Positions 22,370 through 35,508 of a stretch of DNA of 64,000 nt are shown piece by piece. The notes under the pieces were generated by a model. It was not told the origin of the DNA, ran no database searches, and saw nothing but the letters and a program-made list of their open reading frames with translations. Position 1 is the first letter of the stretch. Each line of letters opens with the position of its first letter. A program made the translations under genes and the position numbers. The stretch is from positions 875,501-939,500 of the forward strand of contig NC_068576.1 of assembly GCF_025698545.1 (NCBI RefSeq). Direction: 5' to 3'. The DNA is from Gossypium raimondii. Taxonomy: Eukaryota; Streptophyta; Magnoliopsida; Malvales; Malvaceae.

Positions 22370-25051
22370 TGTAGAAGCCCAAATTTGTTGGGCCCAGTAT
22401 CTAAACCAGAGACCCAATAACAATGGCCCAAAATAACCAGGCCCAAAAAAATCAACTTTCAGCAAACCCTAGTGGCCTCCCTGAGCCCTAGCGCCATCTC
22501 GCCCAAGTCCCTTGGCACAAGCGTTCCACGGTCGGCCTTGGCGCCACCACCGCCGACTCACCAATCGACGACTTTGTGTTCGCCTCGTCACATCAATCGC
22601 GCAAAAAGAGAACAACACGCATAGCAGAGAAACAACAAAAGGAAACAACAACATGCAAAACGACAAATGAACGATCCAAGGCACAAAACGTCAAAATAGA
22701 AATCTAGGATTTTTAAATCGGTTATATAAACCAAATCGAATCTGTAATGCTTCTTCTTCGATTTTCCTTGTAACGAACACACATATATTGAAATCAAAAA
22801 TCGAGATTAAGAAAAGGTTTTTGAACTGCTTTTCTCTTCATTTTCTTAATTTTTTGTGTATATATTTATTTCTTTTATTTTTTCGCGAATCGATTCTAAA
22901 AAAATAATCAAAAAATAAAAGGAAAGAAACCACCGAATCGGCCCTGGCCGTCGTCGTCGTCGCCTTCGCCGTCGTCGACGCGAGTTTAGATAGGGGCAGC
23001 TTTTCTTTTTCCGTCGTTTCCCGTTCCTTGGCCTCGATCTCTAAGTGCGCTTCAACGCTACGGCTGAAGGCGCCTTGCATGGCTCAAACCACCGGGCGGG
23101 AAGGCGTGACGGCGGCGCACTGAACCTAGCAGAGAAAAGGATTTCCTTTTCATTTTTTCTCTTTCTTGCGTTCTTTGCGAGAATGAAGCGGCGAAAAATA
23201 AAGCAAAATTTTAGCCTTTATTGTGATTGCAATACGGCGCCGTTTAAGGGGAGATTATGCATTTTGCCCTCGATGGGTAATTTATGCATTTAGTCCTCCG
23301 TTTTTACCAAGCGCAATCCAACTTTCGCTTCTTTTAGATTTGGGTGCAATTTTGTTTTTGTTTCAATCGGGTCCTTTGACCGTGTATGTGCCTTTTCTTA
23401 CTAAACGCTACGTCTTGGGTCGGGAATATTTCCTGAAGGTCCTTCGAGCCTTGAGCGCGTTTCATTTCGATCCCGAACCATCATCTTTCATATATTTGCG
23501 ATTTAAACCTCGAATTTTGGGCCCGATTTTAATTTCATCCTATTTTGTTTAATTAATTTATTATTCTTTTTTAAAATTATTAATAATTAATTCATTCGTT
23601 ATTTTTAAAGAACTCTTCTTTATTGTTATGCATTTTGAGTTTTACATATATTAGTTATTTTAAATGTTTCACCTAATATTTATTTAAAATTTTTATTTGC
23701 ATTATTTGTTTTAAACTATTATATATATATATATATTGTCCTTTAACCTTTTAATTATTTTTATCTTTTATTTTTATAAAGAAAAGGATACTGTTTTGTG
23801 TTTTTAGTTATTGTAGTTTATTTATTTTAAACTATATTAGTATTTTTCATTTTAGTTTCATATTTGTTTGCTTGAGATATTTGCCATTCATTTCAATTGA
23901 TCTCATATTTATTTGTTTTATAATATTAGCTACGTAAAATTGTTCTCGATTATTTCGCTTACTCGGATTATTAATATTGGCATGTAAAGTGATGCATGTG
24001 GTATGATTATTATCATTATGCACGCGTAATTTGTTCATTTGTTTTCACATTATTGTCATTTACTAACGTGATATTTTATTCGTGAATTATCATTTCATGT
24101 GCTATATTATCGTTTCATTTCATTTCATTGCTTCAAGTTATGTTTGATTTGTATATACCCATAATAATAAACCGGTTTATCTTATCACGAACAAAACAAA
24201 TTCACCTCGTACAAGTGTTGCGCTTGTCATTATTCAAAAAGAAAATTTTAAAATAAGGCAATATTTCGCGTTTGGAAAATCGAGAAAACGTGCCCTAACG
24301 TGCTGGGTTTCGATTTCTTGTTCGACCAAATAGCCAAATATCCTTTTTAAACTTTTAAAATAAGGCAATATTTCGCGTTTGGAAAATTGAGGAAACGTGC
24401 CCTAACGTGTTGGGTTTCGACTTCTCGTTTGACCAAATGGCCAAATACCCTTTTAAACTTTCAATAATGAAGGCAATATTCCGTATTTAGAAATTCGAGA
24501 AGTCGTGCCCTAACTTACTGGGTTTCGATCTTTTTTCGCGTTAAACCTAAATAACCGAATATCCTTTTAAATTAAAATAAATGAGGTTTAAATAAGAAAA
24601 TAAAAGGCAAACTTACTCTCAAAAATACGAGGTGTCGTGTCCTAACTTACTGGATGTGACATCTTGTTAATTTGAGAAGAATGCATTTTTCATTTTGATT
24701 TCTTCATGTAATATTTAAAATAACACAATATAAAGAGGGATCGTATTTTTAATTCTTTTCGAGTTTTTAGTTTTCGACACCAAGACATTAAGTAATCAAT
24801 TAGGTACCAATTTTGGGCGTGTCGAGGGTGCTAATCCTTCCTCGTATGTAATCGACTCCGAACCCATTTTTCTAAATTTCGTGGACCAAAATCGTTGTTT
24901 TAATAAAAATTAAATTGTTTATTAAAAACAGCCGTTTTACGAGGTGACCCGATCACACCTCATCAAAAAAGGATTGGTGGCGACTCCCATTTTCGTTTTT
25001 ATTTTCAAAACCCAAGTCGACCCCGTTTTTATCAAAAAAATGGTGTCAACA
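22370..25051 (+). repeat. 3' LTR of the Tat element
   Basis: 2682 bp, a copy of 7194-9885 with the same TGTAGAAGCCC...GTGTCAACA ends. It differs from the 5' LTR mainly in the GC-rich first 1.1 kb (many small indels), while the last 1.6 kb is almost the same. Confidence 0.95.
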
Positions 25052-25056
25052 CAAAA

Positions 25057-25870
25057 CATATGAAATTTTTTTCTATATTACATTATTACATTATTACCCT
25101 TGCAATAGTTTATATATACAAGGATGGAACGGGTCGGGTGGGGCAAACAATTACCATAACCGTTTCAAAAGAAAAAATTCATCCTACCCCGCCCCGCCTC
25201 CATCTTTCAAAAGAAAAAAATCGGCTCCATTCGAAACGGAATGATTCAGAATCTATCAGGTGGTTTAAGTTTTGCCATCCCTAATTGTAAGAGCTCGAAT
25301 TTTCATAATAAGTTAGAGGTCTAATTTTGCCTTCAGCCCCTATACTCTTCTATTTTTAAATTTAGTCTCTTTACTTTTAATTTTAAAAAATTAGTTCTTC
25401 TATTTGTTTGATTAAAAAAAGTAAAAGTTGATTTAATATGAATATGTAATATCAATTGGAATTTTATTTTTAAATCATTCTTTGAATATTAAAATGTAAG
25501 ATAGTAAAGTTTAATGAAAATTCATTAACAATATTATCAATTGAACAAGAAGCAGTAATGTTTTTGGAATCGAACGGGTGATCGAACCAGTCAAACTAGT
25601 TAAAACCCTAAATCTAAAACCCTAAACCCTAAACCCTAAACCTAAGTTTAAGAAAATAGCAATGTTAAACAAGAAGCCAAATAGTTTTATATTAAGAAAA
25701 AAGGGTCAAAGAGAAACAAATCGACTTGGCTTAAAAACATGAATACATGAGCAGAGCATTTAGTGGTTGCTGGAGTAAATTCCAATCTTCTTTTCATCAA
25801 TTTTTAATAACAAATTAGCATGTTATTACCATGGAATGGTCCGTTGAGATGCATAAGCAGAGTCTTTCAG
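25057..25870. other. Intergenic DNA between the Tat element and Px1, with telomere-like repeats
   Basis: No gene. A degenerate interstitial telomeric repeat (plant CCCTAAA type, about 3 perfect units plus variants) lies at 25604-25645. A possible hAT-type mini-element at about 25121-25284 has ends starting AAGGATGG.AA and, inverted, AGGGATGGCAA; this is weak. The right part should include the Px1 3' UTR. Confidence 0.5.
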
Positions 25871-25873
25871 GAA

Positions 25874-27091
<1,218 letters not shown>

Positions 27092-27140
27092 CTTGATTTC
27101 TTGCTAGTTGAATGTGGCAAATGGCAAAACCAGCTCTGCC

Positions 27141-27148
27141 ATTTTATA
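27141..27148 (-). promoter_or_regulatory. TATA box of Px1
   Basis: TATAAAAT on the minus strand, in a context (AGTATAAAATGGCAGAGC) shared with Px4. It is about 50 bp upstream of the ATG. Confidence 0.75.
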
Positions 27149-27339
27149 CTAGTCGTTGGGAATATATTCCTAAGATCCAGTTAAGCAATGTATAGTTTTA
27201 AAGAGACTTCTTCCCAGTATCTTCCATTACTATACTTTATAGCAGATTTGGTGGGAATGATTAACATTACAAACTTAAAAAAGAATACAGCAGAAGTCAG
27301 CTCTATAAACATATATAGGAAGATAGATTTGAGAGTAGA

Positions 27340-27475
27340 GCATATTTGACTAGTGTTTCAGCCAATGATTGGCTCTCCACATGCCTATCAAGTATCAACC
27401 TGATTAGTTTTTTCTTGGTTTAGGCTGGTAGGAGGCGGAAAGATGTTAATGTTACGAGTGTTCTTACTTACTATA
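27340..27475 (-). promoter_or_regulatory. Conserved Px promoter module with CCAAT palindrome (Px1)
   Basis: Contains AGCCAATGATTGGCT (27360-27374), two CCAAT boxes facing each other, about 270 bp upstream of the Px1 ATG. The flanks (TTGACTAGTGTTTC to GGAAAGATGTTAA) are conserved upstream of Px2 and Px3. Conservation amid diverged spacer sequence suggests a function, for example NF-Y-type binding; this is inference. Confidence 0.55.
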
Positions 27476-27479
27476 CTCT

Positions 27480-27672
27480 TATCAACAAATAAATAAATCA
27501 ATACGCGTTGTCTATATTTTATACATTGCAATTTTTAAAAAAAAAATTACAAATTTGTTGGCATCAACATTATTAACAAGAGGATGTGGGTTTGAGCACG
27601 CTGATGTGCGTTTGTATAAAAATTATTTAATATAATTTAATCAAATATAAAATTTTGAATAAAAATAAATGA
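27480..27672. other. AT-rich spacer upstream of Px1
   Basis: Short AT-rich sequence between the Px1 promoter module and the Athila-like fossil. No feature is recognised. Confidence 0.5.
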
Positions 27673-28963
27673 TGTGTAAAAATTATTATGTAAGTGCATG
27701 TGTTGAATCCAGTAATACAATGATAAGAAGGTATTGTTCCCACCAGGACCAAATTCTAAGCTACTAATTATCAACTGTTCAATTTTATCTAATCTGAATA
27801 AGAAAATCAATTTTAATTACTGCTAAAATTAAGCTAAGAAAGTTATGAAAATGCTATTAAATTAAAATAACGAAAATCTATAAGTTTTTCAATCAATTTT
27901 AAGATCTTGGAACTTCATCTAATCTAGTTAATCAATTATCTCTAGTTCAATTGTTCAACATATGCAATTACTAACCTAAGATTCAATGGCATTAACTAAA
28001 CCCTTCCAGTATTTAGCTAAGTTAATCCTCGTTCCCCATTAGCTATATTTCTATGCTAGACAAGTTGGGTGAAGTCTCTATCAACAAACCTTTAAGTTGA
28101 TTACTACATCAGGTATATTCTTATCCTAGTCGCAACTAAAGTTAATCGTAATCTATTCAGTTGAGGTCTAAATCTTAATTTTTTCTTCCAAAACAAATCA
28201 AGATTATCAAATTAATACAACTTGGTGGCTAAACAAGCAGATTAAATAAACACCAGATTGAATAAATAATTAACAAAAACTGAAACAATTGAAGAGAGAA
28301 GAATAAATTAATTAACTAAAAATAGGATCTATCATCGTTCTAAGAAAATAGAGTTTAGTTTATGTTGACTTAAGAAAACATCACAAGAAGAAATTTAGAA
28401 CAAACTTGCTTTGATTAAAAAGAAATAATCTAGAGATAAAAATAATTCAAACTGATGTCGAATGCCTCAAATCTTTTTGTCTTTTCGTCTTTGCAAGCTT
28501 GAAGTTCCTCTGGTGTGAGAGAGTTATATTTTAGTCTTAAAGTTGATTTTTTTTCACTTTTTTCTCCCTTTTTTTCCCTTAAATCACATCACCTCTTATT
28601 TTTAGTGTTTTGATCGTTTCATTACATCAGACATAGAATTGTGGTGGAGCGAACTACTTGCTGTTTGAAATTTTGAATTGAAGATTGTACTCCATTGCAC
28701 TAAAAGCTGATGGAGTGAAGGACTTCTTTTCACTACTTTTTTACTTTATGCTCCAAGCCTTCCATTCTTTATCCGAGACCTACAATATAAAGAAGAAAAT
28801 AGCAAGTAAATCTGAACTAACTCTAAAATTAATAAAATTCAAATAAATATAATTAGTCTAAAAAACAATAAAATATAGTAAAATCTAACCTAAATGCTAA
28901 GTTTAGCTTCTAAAATACTATAAAAGCTATACTAGCATAATTCTAAATATAAGAGTTATTACA
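27673..28963 (-). repeat. LTR (downstream copy) of the Athila-like fossil
   Basis: 1291 bp. Aligns along its length with 33683-34702, for example GTTGATTTTTTTTCACTTTT / GTTGATTTTTTTCACTCTTT and TTTTACTTTATGCTCCAAGC in both. Confidence 0.8.
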
Positions 28964-31009
28964 CCCCCAAACTTAGATTTTTGCTAGTCCCTAGAAAAAA
29001 ACAAAGAAAAAATAAAATAAAAATCCAACCAACTCAAAACTTAAATCCACTAATTCTGAATGTTCTAAAAAATTGCCTCAGTATATTAGATCAAAATCCA
29101 GTTAAAATAATCTCTAAATTCTAAGTCATTCCCTACACTCATTGTCGTGTGTGTGAATATTTCGAATCTAGTAGTTAAAACAAATAAGATTATAGTGAGG
29201 TAAAAATCATCGAAAAGATCTCTTAAGTTTATGTATCTATCAATCTATCTATCTATCTATCTCTTCAATAATGTAAAATAAAACTTAGTCAAAGGTCAAT
29301 AGAACTTTATTCGACTTGTAACATGGGCTCGGATTAAGGTTTTGGCTCAAACCCTAAGCATTAGTTTCTTATGGATCGATGAGTAGCAAAAAAGTATTAT
29401 CCCCCACTTCTCCAAATAAAGAGCTTAACTCATTTTCGACTCCACCTTTACAAATCAACAACTAAAATGAAACAAAAGAACTTTTATTTTGATTCGTCAA
29501 CAAGAACATAGGTACTTTTAATTCCTTTCTCTCTTTTTTTTTTTTTTCAATTTCATTCATTTTTTTTCTTTTTTCTTTTAGCTGAAATAAATAAACAAAA
29601 GAAAATAAAATAAGAAAGTCTACAAAGACTAACCTTCATGCTTTATCCCTTCTCTCACCGAAAATGTCCACCTTAATGTCTCTACCTATCCCAATCGATA
29701 CTTTAAGCTACAAAAATATATCCATTAAGACCCAAAGACTTAAAAGTAAACAAAGGTGGACTGAGAAAGGTTAAGCACTACGACTTAATTTTGGCTAGTG
29801 TTAGGGTTAAGGGTTTGGGATGGGGTTGGGGTTGGGGTTTGGGTTAGAGTTTAGGTTGTATATTAAACAATTAAGTACATGGACTGGGAAAAGGTATAAA
29901 AAAGGCTTAAACTATGGGTATTAGGGATATTTATTCATAGAGTCGGCTTTATAGGCTCAAACGATCCAAAAATGGCCTGAATCATTTGCCTTGAGAAGAC
30001 ATCAGACAAACTCTAAGCTAAAATTCAATTCAATTTACACACACATGGGATCAATCTCCAAAGTAACTACAAAATCAAAATCAATGCTCAATTTTTTAGG
30101 TAATTAATCATAGAAAAATAATATAAAATCCAAATCATTCAAAACTAAATTTCAATATTAAAATACTAAAGTCATTTATCACAAAGACAAACGACCCGTG
30201 ACCACGTTTACTTTTCATCTATCAAGTAATACCGATGAGAGGATATCATTTACCCATTAATTGGGATATGAGTTCTACTATTATGGATGATGTTACATAT
30301 TGCAAAAGTCGCATAACCAACACACTAGCTTTCGGATCCTTATCTTTTTGAAGTTAGATTTTTACTTACATAAAAGTATACGAGTCACGCATACATAGTC
30401 CATCATCCACTTAGGATTAAGGTATGACACACTATGAATATCACAAGTGAAGAAATCCAAAAACGGATCTAGGATCTATTCTACTTGGGTTCTGTCCGAT
30501 GTATTGTCAGTCCATTCAGTCACATCTATATCTCTATTTTCGATGCTTTAGAGAAAGCATCTCCCCAATTAGACTTGATAAATGACATATTAGTCTTTCA
30601 ATCGATTTACTCATTTCTTGTTAGACTAAGGACATATTTAGGTTCGTCTACTAATACAAGATAAGTTAGGGCACCAGATCCAGCACTTGACGAACCAAAT
30701 TTTCGTTTTCTAGAAAGTATCTTGCATCGTGAGTTTAATAACAACGCATATTGTTCAGGCTCGAATTGTTGTTTTACAAACTTCTTACCATTCCATTTCT
30801 TCATCGGTACATGACATAGTTTTTTGTCGACAAATTGTCATGATGATGAGCCTCTATGTGCACTAGTAAGAGCTATCAAGTTGATCTCCAAAGTTGATGG
30901 CTTAACAACCGAGGGCTTAAAAACCTTTGAATCAGTTACTCCCTCTTTCACGTTATCAAGGAGATTGTTTTAAAATTATCTTCTTCTTTTTTGTAATACT
31001 GTTAGGAAC
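28964..31009 (-). other. Non-coding internal part of the Athila-like fossil
   Basis: No recognisable protein domain. Contains a short (ATCT)n run near 29236-29262, a poly-T/CT tract near 29530-29580, and a G/T-rich telomere-like stretch (GGGGTTGGGGTTGGGGTTTG) near 29825-29845. Confidence 0.55.
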
Positions 31010-31510
31010 TTAAACTGAACAACACTCTTGAACTTGCATCAAATTTAAAGCAGAGAAAACCTTAAAGGTTACATGTTCATTTTCTACTCTCATAGCGAGT
31101 TCGCCCTGCTTGACATCAATAAATGCTTGTCCTATCGTTAAGAAAGGTCTTTCAAGGATTAATGAAACATCCCTATCTTCCTCCATGTCTAAAATAATAA
31201 AATTGCCAGGATAATAGAATTTTTCAACCTTCACAATGGCATTCTCCACAACATCCTTAGGACATGCTAGAGTTTTACCAGCTAACTGCAATGTAACTAA
31301 TGTAGGCATTACCTCCCCTAGTCTGAACTTAGTGAAAAAATTAACTCCAATGGAGTAAGGGATATTGAAACTACCTGGATCCTTAAGCTTTGAAGGTAAC
31401 TTATGCTGTAAAATAACACTAAACTCCTCAGTTAAAGCCATAGCCTTAAATTCTCCAATACGTCTTTTCTTCGACAGCATATCCTTCATGAACTTGACAT
31501 TGCTTGACAT
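31010..31510 (-). mobile_element. Athila-like protease region remnant, fossil
   Basis: Translates to sequence typical of the retropepsin region of Athila-type elements: 'LPSKLKDPGSFNIPYSIGVN', LGEVMPTLVTLQLAGKTLAC, 'YYPGNFIILDMEEDRDVSLI' and LERPFLTIGQAFIDVKQGEL, in the family's order. Decayed. Confidence 0.75.
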
Positions 31511-32299
31511 CTGTTATAAGGCCTCGAAAAATGGAATATTCACAGTCAATTTCTTGAACATATCTAGAAATTGTTATAATTACTTGTCCAATTTGCTCTT
31601 TTGCAACCGCTGTGGGAATGGAGAGGGTGGGTACACTGGAGCGTTACTCTCAACAAGTTCTAACTTCAGTTTTTTCAACTTCCTCTTTCCCCTTCTCAGA
31701 ATTCTGACTGAAATGATATTCCATTTTCTTCTCATTGATTAACAAACATTTTTTTTTTGTCAAACTAAATTATCTCTCTGTTCAACCCACTACCACTAGG
31801 AATCTCTTTACCACTTCTAAGAAGGATTGACTTACAATTCTCATTCTGGTTGTCCATCTTATGGTTCAGTTGTGTGTTAGATGGTAAAGTTCCTTATCGT
31901 TGACTACTCAAAACAGTTTTCGGTTGGCTTATTTGTGCTTCTAATGATAGAAGGGTTGCTTATTGACTTAAGGCTCTTACATAATTTTTTTGCATGTACT
32001 CCAACAATAGCTCATCAGTTGTTTTTTTAGGTGGAATTTGTTGACCTTATGGTTGTATTTGCTGAAATCCCAATGGAGCATTCTGTCTGAACAATAATTT
32101 AATTCATTGCTGATTATTTTCCATGAGAAGTTTGGGTGATTCCTTCCTTCAGGATTATAGGAGTTCAGGAAGGCATTGTTCTGTTGATTCTGATTACCCA
32201 TGTAATTTACCTCTTCAACATATCCATATCACTACTCGATAGGATGGGAACCTCCATAACAGTCACATCCTAATACTACACTATTCACTGATTGAATCA

Positions 32300-33360
32300 A
32301 TCAACGTTGTTGTAGAGACAAAGTATCTAACCTTTTATTGATCGCTTTCAACAATGTCATCAACTATGCCAAAAAGTTGAAAGCTTGACCCAATTCATTA
32401 ACTCCCACTAGTTTTTTAGGTGCAGTATGCTCAGAAATCTCATAATTTTGGAAGGTTCATTCTTCCAAAATTGTGTAGGCATCTTTCAGAAACTTTCTTA
32501 CCAATGAACCTTTAGATACACCATCAACTTAAATTTTCGTTGCAATGTCAAGCCAAACTACAATGTGGGCACTTTCTAAGAAGTTCCTTGTACCTTTCTC
32601 ATGCATCGTACAAGGTTTCCCCATTGTACTGAGTGAAAGTGTAAATATCCTTCAAAAGTCTAGTCGTCTTAGCAAGAGGGAAATACCTAGCTAGAAATTT
32701 CTCCACCAATTGGTCCCATGAGGTGATAGAGGCATAGGGAAGAGAATTGAGCCAACCCTAAGCTCTCCCCTCTAAAGAAAAGTTAAACAATCAAAGTCTA
32801 ATTGCCTCGTCGGATACCCCATTATACTCCATAGTGTCACATATCTCTAAATAGGTTCTTAGATGAGAATTGGGGTCTTCACTCAATAATCCAAAGAACT
32901 TGTTGTTCTAAATCAGTTGCATAGCCTTAACATCGATCTTAAAATTATTCACCTCAATATATAGTAGGCCTAGTGATACTCTAGTGATATCCCTCATCTA
33001 AAGGCATGCTTTAATTAATACACCTTCTCCACTATTGTTGAGGTGATAAAGGCATAGGGAAGAGAATTGAGCCAACCCTAAGCTCTCCCCTCTAAAGAAA
33101 AGTTAAACAATCAAAGTCTAATTGCCTCGTCGGATACCCCATTATACTCCATAGTGTCACATATCTCTAAATAGGTTCTTAGATGAGAATTGGGGTCTTC
33201 ACTCAATAATCCAAAGAACTTGTTGTTCTAAATCAGTTGCATAGCCTTAACATCGATCTTAAAATTATTCACCTCAATATATAGTAGGCCTAGTGATACT
33301 CTAGTGATATCCCTCATCTAAAGGCATGCTTTAATTAATACACCTTCTCCACTATTGTTG
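32300..33360 (-). mobile_element. Athila-like gag remnant, fossil
   Basis: The minus-strand translation near 32590-32740 reads SWDQLVEKFLARYFPLAKTT followed by FTQYNGETLYDA, matching the retrotransposon gag core. It carries a 320-bp tandem repeat, listed separately. Confidence 0.7.
32721..33360. repeat. 320-bp tandem duplication inside the fossil gag region
   Basis: 32721-33040 and 33041-33360 are near-perfect direct copies; the one difference I see is GTGATAGAGG versus GTGATAAAGG. The first bases recur again at 33361 (AGGTG). The near identity contrasts with the decay of the surrounding element. Confidence 0.93.
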
Positions 33361-33682
33361 AGGTGCTCAAGTCATCAATGGTTGATCACCAACCCTAGGT
33401 GGGTCAGTTTTACGATTCTCAAGATTCTCTAGATTATCAGGATTCGTCTCAATTGGTTGTACTTTAGCTTGTCTAGTTGCGCTTTGATTTTGACGACAAG
33501 TCTTTTTAGTTTCTGAATTAAACAATATTAAAGAATCTGACCCAAATTTGCATATGCAATAGTACCTGAAAAACAAAAAAAAAAGTAAAAAAGATCCGAT
33601 CTTAGATTACTAATGAATAAAATTCATATTAGAAGAATATAACTTAAAATTTTGGTCCTTGACAACGGCGCCAAAAACTTGA

Positions 33683-34702
33683 TGTGTGAAAATTCATTTG
33701 CAAGTGCACGTGTCGAATTAAGTAATGCAAGTGCATATGTCGAGTTAATCTCCCTTTGCCACTAGCTATATTCCTATGCTAGACAAGTTGCGCGAAGTCA
33801 TTATGAACAAACCTATTAAGTTGATTAGGGCATTAGGTATATTTTTATCCTAGTCAAAAATTAACTCGTTCGCTGATGCTACTAAAGTTAATCCTAATCT
33901 ATTCAGTCGAGATCTAAATATTAATTTTCTCTTCCAAGATTATCAGATTAACAAAACTTGGTGGCCAAACAAGCAGATTAAATAAGCACGAGATTGAATA
34001 AATAATTAACAAAGATCAAAACAATTGAAGAGAGAATAATTTATTTAACTAAAAATAAGATCCATTATCGTTCTAAGAAAATAGAGTTTAGTTCATATTG
34101 ATTTGAGAAAACATCATAAGAAGAAATTCAAAACAAGCTTACATTGAGAAAAAAGTAATAAGAAATAATCTAGAGATAATAATAATTATCAAACTGATGT
34201 TGAACTCTCCAAATCTTTTTTTCTTCTCGTCTTTGCAAGCTTAAAGTTCCCCTTGGTGCGAGAGACTTGTTTCTTAGCCTCCAAGTTGATTTTTTTCACT
34301 CTTTTACCCTTTTTTTCTTAAATCAAGTCACCCATTATTTTTAGGGTTTTAATCGTTTCATTCCATTAGACGTAGAATTGTGGTGGAGCAGATTGCTTGC
34401 TGTTTGAAATTTTGAATTGAAGATCGTGCTCCATCACATTGAAATTTAGTGGAGCGAATGGCTTCTTTTCACTACTTTTTACTTTATGCTCCAAGCCTTC
34501 CATTCTTCATTCGAGACCTACAATATAGAGAGGAAAATAACAAGTAAATTCGAATTAACTCTAAAAATGATAAAAATCAAATAAAATATAATTAATGTGA
34601 AAAACAATAAAAATGTTGTAAAATCTAACCTAAATGTTAAATTTACCTCCTAAAATACTATAAAAACTATATTAGCATAATTCTAAATATGAGATTTATC
34701 TA
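33683..34702 (-). repeat. LTR (upstream copy) of the Athila-like fossil
   Basis: About 1020 bp, shorter than its partner at 27673-28963. The start (TGTGTGAAAATTC) follows the primer-site-like sequence at 33656-33679 (+ coordinates). Confidence 0.75.
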
Positions 34703-35508
34703 TAAATTATTTATATAAAATACATAGTTTTGAAATTTTCTAAAAGAATTAATTGCCTAATCTTCTACAAACTTTCTTAAACAACAACAATGGACTCAAT
34801 AAAAAAAAACCATAGAAATTTGCTAAAACAAATTCTTTACTATGATTTGAAATTATTAAGGGGAGCTAATGATAGATTTCCATGAATAATATGCGAGTCT
34901 ATTTCATGATTATTCTCCTGATATGCTGGTTTTGCTTGAAACGCAAGTGAAAGCGCATAAAACTGATAGCATAATAATTTCAAGAATTGGTTTTCTGTAC
35001 TATTGTGTAGAGCCCAGGGGTTTCTCAGGTGATATCTACAACGGTCGGGTGGAAGTTGTCTATAACCACGCATAATTTGTTCACACATAAGAGTTTCTTG
35101 CCCTACGAAAGTCCTGACATGCAAAAGCGCGAGAATTTGTGAGACTGGTCATTATTAATGATGCATGGATTCTACCAGGAGATTTCAAAGAGAGTTTATG
35201 CTTGATAACTAGTTGACTGACTTTGGCTTCATCTTTTGAAAAGACGATTAGATAAAGCTATTGAAAATGAAGATTGGAAGAAGAGCTTTTTAGAGACTTT
35301 GGAAATGTAGAGACAAGAAGAACGAGATATTCAGAGAGGTCATCTCAAAGCTCGTTTCTTCCCCTTTACTTATCTTATCATGCAAGATTGCTTTGTAGTC
35401 TTTAACGAAGAGTAGCTTAGCTTTAAAAAGATGTAATACATAGCAAAGCATTTGGAAATCAAACATTAATGGTGTCCATTGAGGTACATAAGCAAAGTCT
35501 TTCAAGAA
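34703..35508. other. Spacer 3' of Px2
   Basis: A minus-strand frame of 94 codons (34840-35124) is not recognised and shows no family motif; I treat it as chance. Bases nearest 35508 should hold the Px2 3' UTR, because they resemble the 3' flanks of Px3 and Px4 (CATTGAGGTACATAAGC-type sequence). Confidence 0.45.

Larger units (their letters stand above)
7194..25051 (+). mobile_element. Ty3/Gypsy Tat-lineage (Ogre-like) LTR retrotransposon fossil
   Basis: A 17.9-kb element with both LTRs, flanked by the target duplication CAAAA (7189-7193 and 25052-25056). Order: 5' LTR, primer-binding site, DUF7745-like extra ORF, gag, aspartic protease, reverse transcriptase, RNase H, second archaeal-type RNase H, integrase, long 3' non-coding part with tandem repeats, polypurine tract, 3' LTR. 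The extra ORF before gag, the dual RNase H and the large size are hallmarks of the Tat lineage. All parts are present in order, but the coding region looks broken at roughly ten places, so it is a fossil. The LTRs are nearly identical over their last 1.6 kb (about 1% differences by eye), pointing to insertion within about the last one to two million years. It sits directly upstream of NPL4. Confidence 0.95.
27673..34702 (-). mobile_element. Athila-like Ty3/Gypsy fossil, minus strand
   Basis: A 7-kb element read on the minus strand. LTR copies at 27673-28963 and 33683-about 34702 share their ends (+ strand TGTGTAAAAATTATT / TGTGTGAAAATTCAT, and AGCATAATTCTAAATAT near the other end). A primer-site-like TTTTTGGCGCCGTTGTCAAG lies next to the upstream LTR at 33656-33679 (minus strand), and a G-rich tract (AAGTTTGGGGG) abuts the other LTR at about 28965-28975. 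Gag-like sequence is at about 32300-33350 and protease-like sequence at about 31010-31510. I recognise no RT or integrase. Much decayed and clearly older than the Tat element; many breaks; no clear target duplication. Confidence 0.8.

Noticed and set aside
34840-35124. 94-codon minus-strand frame between the Athila-like fossil and Px2
   Set aside because: No family motif and no splice or promoter context; its length is within chance for this sequence.
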